Assembly: GCA_937975585.1 (NCBI GenBank)
Contig: CALJUC010000118.1
Span: 1-18,855 of the forward strand
Direction: 5' to 3'
DNA from: an uncultured Moraxella sp.
GTDB taxonomy: Bacteria; Pseudomonadota; Gammaproteobacteria; Pseudomonadales; Moraxellaceae
DNA: 18,855 bases
Of the stretch, positions 7,285 to 15,191 are shown one piece after another. Each line of letters begins with the position of its first letter. Positions within the stretch are counted from its first letter, which is position 1. Both the position numbers and the translations under genes were made by a program. The notes beneath the pieces are model-generated. The model had not been told where the DNA came from and searched no databases. It worked only from the letters and a program-made list of their open reading frames with translations.

Positions 7285-8562
7285 ATGCTAAATAAAATAA
7301 CAGGATTGGCAAAGTCGGCGCTACTAAAAGATAGCGTCATTTATGTATTGGGCGAGATGACGGCCAAGGCTGTGCCATTTTTGCTATTGCCTTACTTGAC
7401 GCGGGTATTGGGTACGACAGGGTTTGGGGATTTGTCATATTACCTATCGCTTACCGCGTTTATTGTGATTGGTATGAGCCTGTCGCAAAATGGCGCATTG
7501 ACACGCTATTTTTACGTGTATGGCCGACATGGCTTGGGCAATATCTTGTTGGCGGGCGGCTTATATAGCTTGGCATTTTTGTTGATTGGTATTGCCGTTA
7601 GTGTTGCCTTACAAAGTGAGTTATTGTTTTATTGTTTTTTTACCGCGTTCTTACAAACGCTGATTCAAAACCAACTGGCACTACGCCAATGCCAAAAACG
7701 TCCCTTTAGCTATTTGACCATTCAGCTATCACTGGCGTTGGGGAATTTACTATGGACGGTGCTGATTTTTCAGGTCTTTAGTGGTATTTCAAGTGATAAG
7801 GTCGCCCAACGCCTGATTGCTATTATTGTTGCACATGGCTTGACCTTTATTGGGGCGCTGACTTGGGCAAAATACCAGTTTTCTATCAACATTCGCCTAA
7901 CCCCAAAACGCCTACGTTTGGGACTCGGTTATATTTTAACCTTGGGTTTGCCACTACTGTTGCACGGATTAAGTTATACCATTAAGGGGCAACTTGACCG
8001 CGTATTGATACACCAAAACTTTAGTAGCCATGATTTGGGTATTTATTCGGCGGGCGTGCAAATCGCTAGTGTGTTGACCATTGTGATTATGGCGGTGAAC
8101 ACGGCTACCGTACCGCATCTGTATGAGCGGCTTAAATCAGGCCGTATTACCTTGGCGAATATCCATCGCCTGTTTTGGCTTAGCCTATTGGTGCCACCGG
8201 CATTGACTGCGGTTGTTTGGGTGTTGCCATCATCGTTAATGGCGTGGTTGTTGGGCGCAGACTTTGCCGCAAGTCATTATTATATGGTGATATTTGTCTT
8301 TGCGTTTTCGCTGATTATCCCGTATTTACTACTGGTAAATTATTTATTTTATCATGCCAAAAACGCGCAAATTTCGCTAAGCTCGGTATTATCCACTGTC
8401 ATTTATCTGCTAGCACTGTGGTTGTTTAGCCATGTGTCGTTGACGCTCGTACCTTGGGCGACCATCGCGAGCAGTGTTGCGATTTTGCCATTATTGTATT
8501 ACTTTACCTTAACGGTAGACCAAAAACTGGACCAAAAAGTGAATAAGTCGGGTGAGACGTAA
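7285..8562 (+). CDS. wzx: Wzx-type lipid-linked oligosaccharide flippase
   Basis: 425 aa polytopic inner-membrane protein of the MATE/MVF-like flippase superfamily (polysaccharide biosynthesis protein type). Hydrophobic segments run along the whole length, roughly a dozen. The N-terminus LKDSVIYVLGEMTAKAVPF followed by LLPYLTRVLGTTGFGDLSYY is the usual Wzx opening. The expected role is to flip the undecaprenyl-linked glycan from cytoplasm to periplasm, which fits an initiating transferase and three glycosyltransferases in the same locus. The symbol states role only, as Wzx sequences diverge strongly. There is no obvious Shine-Dalgarno before the ATG. The stop TAA is followed directly by the ATG of the next gene, indicating translational coupling. 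A 96-base spacer without a clear terminator separates it from pseI. Confidence 0.85.
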   Translation: MLNKITGLAKSALLKDSVIYVLGEMTAKAVPFLLLPYLTRVLGTTGFGDLSYYLSLTAFIVIGMSLSQNGALTRYFYVYGRHGLGNILLAGGLYSLAFLLIGIAVSVALQSELLFYCFFTAFLQTLIQNQLALRQCQKRPFSYLTIQLSLALGNLLWTVLIFQVFSGISSDKVAQRLIAIIVAHGLTFIGALTWAKYQFSINIRLTPKRLRLGLGYILTLGLPLLLHGLSYTIKGQLDRVLIHQNFSSHDLGIYSAGVQIASVLTIVIMAVNTATVPHLYERLKSGRITLANIHRLFWLSLLVPPALTAVVWVLPSSLMAWLLGADFAASHYYMVIFVFAFSLIIPYLLLVNYLFYHAKNAQISLSSVLSTVIYLLALWLFSHVSLTLVPWATIASSVAILPLLYYFTLTVDQKLDQKVNKSGET

Positions 8563-9570
8563 ATGAATCTAATTATCTGTATTACCCCGCTGCAAGTCCT
8601 TATTGCCAAACAAATCATCAAAAAAACGCCCGAAGATTTTATTGGATTATATTTGCCGTATGGCGTTAATGCAAAAAGTGAGGCCAAGCACCGTTATTAC
8701 TTTGAGCAACTTCAACAGGTGTGTCAACAAGCCGCATTTCTTGAGTTAAAAAACCAAGGGATTGGCGAGCAGTTACAAACCTTAAAGGCACTAAAATCTA
8801 CCATGCAGCAGTTAGGCGTTTGGCAGCAGCCAATCAATACGGTGTATTTGGCCAGTGTGGATGTGCTGTTTTTGCAGTATGTGATTTCGAAGGTGCGTTT
8901 TGCGACACTTATGACCTTTGACGATGGTACAGCCAATATTTTCCCGAACTCTACTTATTTTAACCCTTTGCCAAAATCGCTACCACAACGATTGTTCAAA
9001 CGTGCCGTGGGTATTCGCTATCCAAGTGTGGCTGCGGTGTTGGCCGTATCAGCTAAGCATTACAGCATTTTTGCCAATGAAAAAAATATCATTGATAAGG
9101 TCGACGTGGTGCAGTTATTTGATGATTTAACGGCATCAGAACAGCCCGCAACCTCTAACCAAACCAAGGCTAAAAAAATCTTAATGGGTCAGGGCTTGGA
9201 CAGTTTTATCGGTGAGCAAGCCTATTTGGAGTTATTAACCCAAATCATTGAGCGCTTTGGGATTACTGACTTTGTGCCGCATCCACGCGAGAAGCTTGAT
9301 ATGAGTGCGTATGTCAATGTGATTCATAGTGACAAAATCGTTGAAGATTATCTCATTGATGAGTTGCACAACAATCCTAATACTGAATACGAGGTTTATA
9401 CATTTTTTAGCACGGCTGTGTTTAGTCTGCGCGATTTTCCGCACACCCGCATTGTGTTACTGCGTAATGCCGCGTTAGAGCAGCGTTTTAGCGAGGCGTA
9501 TGCGTTTTTGCTAAGTCGAGGTTTTAGCGTCATTGATATGGATAAGAATAATCAGGGAGGTCAAGCATGA
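8563..9570 (+). CDS. Glycosyltransferase family 52 protein, candidate pseudaminyltransferase
   Basis: 335 aa. The opening MNLIICITPLQVLIA, FDDGTAN (119-125), PHPREK (239-244), EDYL (261-264) and the STA turn (283-285) are hallmarks of GT52, the family of bacterial Lst-type sialyltransferases that use CMP-sialic acid. The His-Pro-Arg region is the usual CMP-binding site. The operon makes CMP-pseudaminic acid and shows no other CMP-sugar-type transferase, so I infer that this enzyme transfers pseudaminic acid. Some GT52 members use other donors, so this needs an assay. It acts in the cytoplasm or at the inner face of the membrane; no signal peptide is seen. The ATG directly follows the wzx stop codon, with GGGTGAG (8550-8556) inside the end of wzx as Shine-Dalgarno. 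Its own stop overlaps the next start by 4 bases. Confidence 0.82.
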   Translation: MNLIICITPLQVLIAKQIIKKTPEDFIGLYLPYGVNAKSEAKHRYYFEQLQQVCQQAAFLELKNQGIGEQLQTLKALKSTMQQLGVWQQPINTVYLASVDVLFLQYVISKVRFATLMTFDDGTANIFPNSTYFNPLPKSLPQRLFKRAVGIRYPSVAAVLAVSAKHYSIFANEKNIIDKVDVVQLFDDLTASEQPATSNQTKAKKILMGQGLDSFIGEQAYLELLTQIIERFGITDFVPHPREKLDMSAYVNVIHSDKIVEDYLIDELHNNPNTEYEVYTFFSTAVFSLRDFPHTRIVLLRNAALEQRFSEAYAFLLSRGFSVIDMDKNNQGGQA

Positions 9571-10391
9571 ACCGACACGCTTTATTGGTGCAAGCGCACC
9601 GCGATATTGGTTATTTTATCGCACTCGCCAAACGCCGACCGAATCTTAATATTTATGTGCATATTGATGCCAAATTGAGATATTGTCCGCAAGCGGAAAT
9701 CGCTGATTTGGCCAATGTGTTTTTACTCGACAATCGGGTGTCGGTGCGTTGGGGCGGGTTTAGCCAAGTGGCGGCAACCTTGGCGCTATTTGAGGCGGCA
9801 TTTGCCAACCCTGACAACCAGTTTTTTCATTTGGTGAGTGGCGAAGATGTGGTATTGCAAGATTTTGTGGTGATTGAAAAAGCTTGGGAGCAACAAAACT
9901 TTGCTATGATGATGACCTGTGATATCGCACCGCAATATGCGTATCGCTTCGTGATGGATAGTCCGCATGCAGACCAAGATTGGCAGCGTAAGCTGTCCGG
10001 TAAAGTGATGACCAAGTTGCAACAAGGATTGGCCAAAGTCGTACCTTATAACAAGCCAATTTATTTTGGCTCACAATGGTTTTCGGTCACGCGTGACGAT
10101 TGGGCCAAAATCTTGCCGTATGTCGATGATTATCGTGAGTTTTTTCAGCATAAATTGGTGCCGGATGAGCATTTTTTCCAAACCTTAATTCAAGAAAAAC
10201 TCGCGCAACAAATTCGCGTCAGTGACAATAACCAACGTCGGATTATTTTTGACAAAAACGTCAATAACGGCAACAGCCCGATTTATTTGAGTTTATTGCA
10301 ACTTGAACGGGCAACGTTTGATGGGTTTTGGTTCGCGCGGAAAGTCACCGATGAGGTGGCAATGAATTGGTTAATGGGTGAAAAGCAATGA
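9567..10391 (+). CDS. Core-2/I-branching-type glycosyltransferase (GT14 family)
   Basis: 274 aa. Motifs of the GT14/beta-1,6-N-acetylglucosaminyltransferase family appear in order: HALLVQAHRD at the start, YVHIDAK (30-36), VSVRWGGFSQVAATLALFEAA (58-78), LVSGEDVVLQ (89-98), GSQWFSVTRD (168-177) and PDEHFFQTL (199-207). The last carries the acidic residues expected in the active site. Bacterial members transfer GlcNAc, xylose or related sugars in surface glycans; the donor here cannot be deduced. No membrane segment or signal peptide is visible. The start ATG lies in the ATGA overlap with the GT52 gene, behind a very strong Shine-Dalgarno AGGGAGGT (9554-9561). Its stop overlaps the next gene in the same way, so the three transferases should be made in fixed ratio. 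Confidence 0.85.
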   Translation: MNRHALLVQAHRDIGYFIALAKRRPNLNIYVHIDAKLRYCPQAEIADLANVFLLDNRVSVRWGGFSQVAATLALFEAAFANPDNQFFHLVSGEDVVLQDFVVIEKAWEQQNFAMMMTCDIAPQYAYRFVMDSPHADQDWQRKLSGKVMTKLQQGLAKVVPYNKPIYFGSQWFSVTRDDWAKILPYVDDYREFFQHKLVPDEHFFQTLIQEKLAQQIRVSDNNQRRIIFDKNVNNGNSPIYLSLLQLERATFDGFWFARKVTDEVAMNWLMGEKQ

Positions 10392-11197
10392 AGTTTTCGG
10401 TATTGATGTCGTTGTATGACAAAGAGCAGCCTGAATTTTTGGCCGACTGTTTGGCAAGCCTAGTGGCGCAAACCTTACCCGCGGATGAGATTGTGTTGGT
10501 GCTCGATGGGCCGATCAATGTTAACTTACAGCGCGTATTGGATGAGTGGCAGCCAAAACTGCCGCTGCATATCGTGGCATTGGAGCAGAATGTTGGGCTC
10601 GGTCAGGCGCTTAATTCAGGGCTTGCCGCGTGTCAGCATGATTGGGTGCTGCGCATGGATACCGATGATGTCTGTGTACCAACGCGTTTTGAGCAGCAAA
10701 TCACGTATTTACAAGCCCATCCTGAGGTGAGTGTGCTTGGCGGTCAGATTATTGAGTTTGAGCACGATATCAATGCCGGCAAAAAATCTCGCAGCGTCCC
10801 AACGACACATGACGAAATTGTGCAATATGCCAAATCGCGCAATCCGATTAACCATATGACCGTGGCTTTTAAGAAGTCTGCCGTCTTGGCCGTGGGGAGT
10901 TATCGCCATGCGCCTTTATATGAAGATTATGACTTATGGGTGCGGTTATTGGTTGCCGGGTATCAATTTGCTAACTTGCCAGATGTCATCGTATACGCAC
11001 GGGCGGGCGAGGCCATGTACCAGCGCCGCGGTGGCATGCACTATGCCAAGTATGAGATTGGTATGCAGCAAAACTTCTATGGTCAGGGGTTTTTAACCAT
11101 CACTCAAGTAATCAAAAACTTGGCAATTCGATTGCCAGTGCGTTTGTTGCCAAATGGGGTGAGAAGTTGGATTTATCAAACTTTGCTGAGGAAATAG
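10388..11197 (+). CDS. Glycosyltransferase family 2 (AmsE-like)
   Basis: 269 aa GT-A-fold transferase. The N-terminus KFSVLMSLYDKEQPEFLADCL, DEIVLVLDGP (33-42) and the DTDD metal and nucleotide-sugar motif (91-94) identify GT2. YEDYDLWVRL (178-187) supplies the catalytic acidic pair, and RRGG (213-216) is typical of the AmsE/WbbL-like subgroup. The C-terminal tail is basic and amphipathic (RLPVRLLPNGVRSWIYQTLLRK region, 248-269), suggesting peripheral membrane attachment. Donor and acceptor are unknown; GT2 members in such loci often add Glc, Gal, GlcNAc or rhamnose. The start overlaps the GT14 stop as ATGA with GGGTGA (10376-10381) upstream. It is the last gene of the glycan locus and converges on mnmC, with 27 bases between the stop codons. 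Confidence 0.88.
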   Translation: MKFSVLMSLYDKEQPEFLADCLASLVAQTLPADEIVLVLDGPINVNLQRVLDEWQPKLPLHIVALEQNVGLGQALNSGLAACQHDWVLRMDTDDVCVPTRFEQQITYLQAHPEVSVLGGQIIEFEHDINAGKKSRSVPTTHDEIVQYAKSRNPINHMTVAFKKSAVLAVGSYRHAPLYEDYDLWVRLLVAGYQFANLPDVIVYARAGEAMYQRRGGMHYAKYEIGMQQNFYGQGFLTITQVIKNLAIRLPVRLLPNGVRSWIYQTLLRK

Positions 11198-11203
11198 TTC
11201 GCC

Positions 11204-11230
11204 AAAAAATACAGTAAGCAAATCTTACTG
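11204..11230 (-). terminator. Rho-independent terminator of mnmC
   Basis: On the minus strand CAGTAAG, loop ATTTG, CTTACTG form a perfect 7-bp stem followed by TATTTTTT. The first stem arm contains the last codon and the TAA stop of mnmC. On the plus strand the same hairpin is followed by CTTCAGC and not by T residues, so it should terminate mnmC transcripts but not those of the convergent glycosyltransferase operon. Confidence 0.8.
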
Positions 11231-13330
11231 CTTCAGCACGTTACGATTCGGGCTAAGTTTTTCCACCATGGTTTGACTAAGCGGCAATAGCTCACCGCAT
11301 ATTAGTCCGGCTAACAATTCACTGCAAATCGGGGCATACGCATAGCCCTTTGAACCGAGTGCCGAAAATGTCCAAAGTCGACTCTCTGTGCGCTGCTCAC
11401 CGTCTTTCAAGTGCCCCCAAACCTGGCCAACGAGTGGTAGATAATCCACTGTTTGGCTACGCAACCGCGCACGACCGTGCCAGCGAGATTGGGGTGTCAG
11501 TAATTGCGCATTCTCAGCAACCAACTGGGGTAACGCATTGGCCAAGTCATCGACATTCATCTGATGGTCGGCAAGGGCAGGCGTGGTATCTAAGCTATCG
11601 CGGACAAAGCTTGCGCCCATCATGGTATAACGCTGTTTATCGGCATTAAACGTGGCAAAGTAACTGCCATACTTGATAGGTAAATGCGGCAACGGTGCAT
11701 TATCATTAATTTCAAACCAAGACACTTGACCACGGCTGATGTTAAATGGTTTAACGTTGGGCAAAAAGTCACAGCTCTCTAACGCCATGCACAATACGGC
11801 ATGGTCAAAGCTTTGTTCATTGTCCTTAAGCGTTAATGCTACTTGGTTGTCGATTTGGTGCAGCGCGGTTAATTCAGCTTTTTGGACGCTAATATTCGGG
11901 TGAGAAAGTACTGCTTTAGCAAAATTGGCGGTGTCAATCAATCCGGCTTCGGGCATCCAAATTGCCTCGCCAGTGGTGATACCAAGTTTTTCAGTGGCTT
12001 GCTCTGCTGACAGCAATTGGACAAATTCAGACGGCATTTGCATCACTTCTTCCGCGGTGACGCGGCTATGCGATAACAAATCCAAACAGCCGGTTTTTGC
12101 TAAAATCGGTAAGCTAGTCTGTGCTGACAATGCCGGATAAAAGCGACAACTGGCCAAATAGCCAATCGCGTGTAAATTGGTCGGTAGCCGCTCAAGGCTC
12201 GTGAGTTTGGGCGCCAAAAAACCGCGAATATTCCCGGATGCCCCTGATAATGGGGCTGCTTTGTCCAATATAGTCACCTGATGGCCGCGTACCGCTAGCG
12301 CATAGGCGGTAGATAGCCCGGCAACCCCGGCACCGATGACTGCGATATGTAAGGCTGTCTGCGGTGTCGGTAAAGTCGGTAAGGCAAAGTCGGGTAATTT
12401 TACCGATTGGCGTGTGCGAGGGTATTTTGGCGGGAATTTAAGCTTTAAAAACAGCAAAGGTGCAAATGGCGGTCGATTAACTGTTTTGCCTAAGCGTTTG
12501 GCCAAGTAATGGTCGCTCAAGTAATGAAATTTGAAATTGCTAAAGCTAGGCAACATGATGTTAGATGCTGACACAAACTGCGCGGTAAGCATTTCGCGTT
12601 TTTTGCCGAAGCCTTTGTGTTTTTGTAAGCTAAAGCCGTGTTGCTTGAGTCCCGTTTTGACCCTACTGGCCACACTAAAGGTCGCAAGGGTCGTACCGGT
12701 ATGGGTGGATATTTTGGGCGCGGATAGTCGCGCGATTTGGCCAAACAAGCTATCCGACCACAGTTCATCATTACAACTGGGCGCAAAACCATCGAGTAGC
12801 CAAGCATTGACCTTTGCTTGGCCAATCACTTGGCTTAAGCTATCACTGGCATCCCCAAGCCAAATATCAAGGGTCAATCGTTCGGCAAAGAAATTGAGCC
12901 GATGACAACCCGCCAATGGGGGTGGATAATTGGCAATAAGCTGTTCGGCAAGGGGTGCCAAACTCGGCCAAACGCTTAACGCTTGCGCCAAATTAGGTTT
13001 GGTTAACGGAAATTTTTCGGTGGTAATAATATGCAGATGGCTGCGGTTATTGGGGCGTACTTGCTGCCAAAGCTGCCAAATAGCGAGCACATTTAAGCCT
13101 GTGCCAAAACCAATTTCACCAATCACAAAGCGCTCAAACGGCTGTAGTTTAGATAACCGTTGAGGTAAGCCATTGCCGTCTAAAAACACATAACGTGATT
13201 CAGCCAAGCCATCGACTTTGGAAAAATACACATCGCCAAATTCGCTAGAGGTGGGAACCGTGACACCATTGTCATCGGTTTGCCAAGTCAAGGCTGCGGC
13301 CTGAATCGCTGTCTGACGGGTACTAGTCAT
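11225..13330 (-). CDS. mnmC: Bifunctional tRNA 5-methylaminomethyl-2-thiouridine biosynthesis protein
   Basis: 701 aa bifunctional enzyme finishing mnm5s2U at wobble position 34. The C-terminal FAD domain removes the carboxymethyl group from cmnm5U and the N-terminal domain methylates the resulting amine using SAM. The methyltransferase part (about 1-255) shows GEIGFGTGLN (71-80), LLDGFAPSCNDELW (178-191) and FGKKREML (241-248). The oxidoreductase part starts at the dinucleotide motif VIGAGVAGLS (331-340) and ends in the usual RARLRSQTVDYLPLVG region. The length fits the family (about 650-700). The frame is open to 13387, but the ATG at 13330 gives the normal N-terminus (TAIQAAALTWQTDD) and overlaps the upstream flavoprotein gene by only 8 bases. 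No strong Shine-Dalgarno is seen, consistent with translational coupling. It is the last gene of the minus-strand block. Confidence 0.95.
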   Translation of the reverse strand: MTSTRQTAIQAAALTWQTDDNGVTVPTSSEFGDVYFSKVDGLAESRYVFLDGNGLPQRLSKLQPFERFVIGEIGFGTGLNVLAIWQLWQQVRPNNRSHLHIITTEKFPLTKPNLAQALSVWPSLAPLAEQLIANYPPPLAGCHRLNFFAERLTLDIWLGDASDSLSQVIGQAKVNAWLLDGFAPSCNDELWSDSLFGQIARLSAPKISTHTGTTLATFSVASRVKTGLKQHGFSLQKHKGFGKKREMLTAQFVSASNIMLPSFSNFKFHYLSDHYLAKRLGKTVNRPPFAPLLFLKLKFPPKYPRTRQSVKLPDFALPTLPTPQTALHIAVIGAGVAGLSTAYALAVRGHQVTILDKAAPLSGASGNIRGFLAPKLTSLERLPTNLHAIGYLASCRFYPALSAQTSLPILAKTGCLDLLSHSRVTAEEVMQMPSEFVQLLSAEQATEKLGITTGEAIWMPEAGLIDTANFAKAVLSHPNISVQKAELTALHQIDNQVALTLKDNEQSFDHAVLCMALESCDFLPNVKPFNISRGQVSWFEINDNAPLPHLPIKYGSYFATFNADKQRYTMMGASFVRDSLDTTPALADHQMNVDDLANALPQLVAENAQLLTPQSRWHGRARLRSQTVDYLPLVGQVWGHLKDGEQRTESRLWTFSALGSKGYAYAPICSELLAGLICGELLPLSQTMVEKLSPNRNVLKQ

Positions 13331-14657
13331 CGCGAGCAAGTCCCAACTGTTTGACAATGCCTGCACCGACTGCACGACCCGTGGCAAAACAGGCTGTCAG
13401 CAGATAGCCGCCCGTTGGCGCATCCCAATCCAGCATTTCACCACAACAAAACACAGATGGGTTAGATTTAAGCTGAAAATCTTCAGTTAGCGCAGAACGC
13501 TTTATGCCACCACCGCAACTAATCGCTTCATCAATCGGGCGAAAATCAGTAAAAGTAACGGTTAAGTGTTTGATATAGCCGACCATCTTGGTTGCATCGT
13601 GCCAGTCAGCTTTGGGGGAGATTTCACGTAGTAGGGCGATTTTTACTGGGTCTAAGCCTGCCTTACGCCATACGTTATTGAGCGATTGTTTTTTGCCACC
13701 TTGCAACGTTTTTAGTAGTTTATCGGCGTTCGTATCTGGCAGTAAGTCCAATATTAATTCGATATGACCATTGGTCTGTAACTGTCTGCGCATGGCGTGA
13801 TTAAGGCGATAAATCAGCCCGCTTTCCATGCCATAGTGACTGATGATGATATCGCCAAAGCCTTGTTCGATTTGTTCTTTGCCTTGCTGATTAGGGTAGT
13901 GGACAGCGGCTTTGACGCGTTTTAGCGCTTGACCAAAATAAGAGCTCAAGTGAGCAGACCATTCCCGTATGATACCGACATTACTGGGATAAAAAGGCGC
14001 CATCTCATCGGGGTTGAGCCATTGTTGCCATTTGCCATCACTGCCTAGGCGTGACCAAGATAAGCCGCCTGTGGCAAGCACAATCGCATCAAAGGATTGG
14101 CTAAAGGTTTCAGGCGTATCAGGGTTATCGCGCGTGTCTTGGGCACCTACTTGCCGCTCACGCAATTCTTTTTGGAACGTGGCTTGATTGCCCGTGATAT
14201 CGGTACAGGTATGGCGATAAAAAAACTGTACCTCATGCTGCTGTAAGTCTTGTAGCCAAGCGCGAAGTAGCGGAGAAGCTTTCATCATGGTCGGGAAAAT
14301 TCGCCCTGTTGAACCAACAAAAGACTCAATACCCAAGCGCTGCATAAAGTTGCGAATATCATTACTGTTAAAGGTTTCAATATGAGGCGTGAGCCAATCA
14401 TCGGGCTGATAGCGCGTGACAAAATCGGCTAATGGCTCGGCATGGGATATATTAAGCCCACTTTTACCCGCCATCAGTAGCTTACGCGCCGGTGAGGGTT
14501 TTTGCTCATATACGTGGATGTTAACCGCAAAATTTTTTAGGTACTCAGCGACCATCAAGCCAGCCGGGCCAGCACCAATAATCGCAACAGTCGGACGCCC
14601 ATTACTTAGTAAGGTATTTTGTAAGGAGAGAAATGTTGTAGCGGTTTCAGCAGTCAT
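13323..14657 (-). CDS. HI0933/YhiN-family FAD-dependent oxidoreductase (TIGR03862-like)
   Basis: 444 aa flavoprotein of unknown physiological substrate. The FAD-binding GAGPAG is at 28-33 and the family-specific AGKSGLN at 63-69. STGRIFP (116-122), the ATGGLSW segment (195-201) and the C-terminal GEMLDWDAPTGGYLL (406-420) are signatures of this family. The last contacts FAD and its cysteine-flanked start (FCCGE) is characteristic. I choose the ATG at 14657, 14 bases after the stop of the preceding small gene. A TTG at 14678 would add 7 residues and overlap that gene, and no convincing Shine-Dalgarno supports either. The end overlaps mnmC by 8 bases, so the two are probably co-translated. Family members are annotated only as NAD(P)/FAD-dependent oxidoreductases. 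A link to tRNA modification is suggested by position but is not shown. Confidence 0.85.
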   Translation of the reverse strand: MTAETATTFLSLQNTLLSNGRPTVAIIGAGPAGLMVAEYLKNFAVNIHVYEQKPSPARKLLMAGKSGLNISHAEPLADFVTRYQPDDWLTPHIETFNSNDIRNFMQRLGIESFVGSTGRIFPTMMKASPLLRAWLQDLQQHEVQFFYRHTCTDITGNQATFQKELRERQVGAQDTRDNPDTPETFSQSFDAIVLATGGLSWSRLGSDGKWQQWLNPDEMAPFYPSNVGIIREWSAHLSSYFGQALKRVKAAVHYPNQQGKEQIEQGFGDIIISHYGMESGLIYRLNHAMRRQLQTNGHIELILDLLPDTNADKLLKTLQGGKKQSLNNVWRKAGLDPVKIALLREISPKADWHDATKMVGYIKHLTVTFTDFRPIDEAISCGGGIKRSALTEDFQLKSNPSVFCCGEMLDWDAPTGGYLLTACFATGRAVGAGIVKQLGLARDD

Positions 14658-14671
14658 GGGATAAAAGCCAA

Positions 14672-15097
14672 TTACCAACTGCTTTTACGCCCAAACACCA
14701 ACCAACCAATACCCAAGCCAAGAAGCATACTAACCCCTGCGGTATACGCGCCATACATGAATAACTGGCTACTGCGCTCATTGACCAACACATTCGTTTG
14801 TGTAGTCAGGCTATCGACTTGGCGTTGCAACTCGGCATTGTTGGCCAGTAGCGCTTCATTGGCTTTTGATAACGCTGCATCGCTTGGCTTATTCAGTTGT
14901 GCAAGGGTCGGTTGATTGGGGTTTTGGGTCGGTGATACTTGGCTAGCCGGTATTGTGGCCGCAAGGCTACTGGCCGGTTGATTCGGTAATGGCTGTCCGG
15001 TCTTTGGGTCAGTGACAATCACTTGTGGGGCAGCGGCTGCATAGCTAGCTAGGCTTAATAATAAGGTCGCTACAAGAGGAGAAAAACGATTTTGCAT
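14672..15097 (-). CDS. Small secreted, C-terminally membrane-anchored coiled-coil protein, unknown function
   Basis: 141 aa, no family recognised. Residues 1-23 look like a Sec signal peptide: basic R4, hydrophobic core LVATLLLSLASYA and an alanine-rich cleavage region before PQ. A Pro/Gln/Thr/Ser-rich stretch (30-72) follows, then a probable short coiled coil (about 74-110) rich in Leu, Gln, Asn and Glu. A single membrane segment (about 113-135, Gly-rich) ends in a positive RKSSW tail. The predicted form is a periplasmic protein anchored by its C-terminus in the inner membrane. The layout of signal, coiled coil and C-terminal helix recalls E. coli YgiM, but no SH3 domain is present. A GTG at 15133 would add 12 residues before the signal peptide and is less likely. 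It is followed after 14 bases by the flavoprotein gene. Confidence 0.7.
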   Translation of the reverse strand: MQNRFSPLVATLLLSLASYAAAAPQVIVTDPKTGQPLPNQPASSLAATIPASQVSPTQNPNQPTLAQLNKPSDAALSKANEALLANNAELQRQVDSLTTQTNVLVNERSSQLFMYGAYTAGVSMLLGLGIGWLVFGRKSSW

Positions 15098-15191
15098 GGA
15101 AAGTGCCCAACAAGTTGATAAATATTTGCTCACAATATAGGCAAGTAATCGATAGACCTACCTAGTTGACTTTAATGACTTAATTAAGGGT

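Noticed and set aside
13331..13387. Longer mnmC start at 13387
   Set aside because: It would overlap the flavoprotein gene by 65 bases and adds residues not typical for MnmC. The ATG at 13330 is better.
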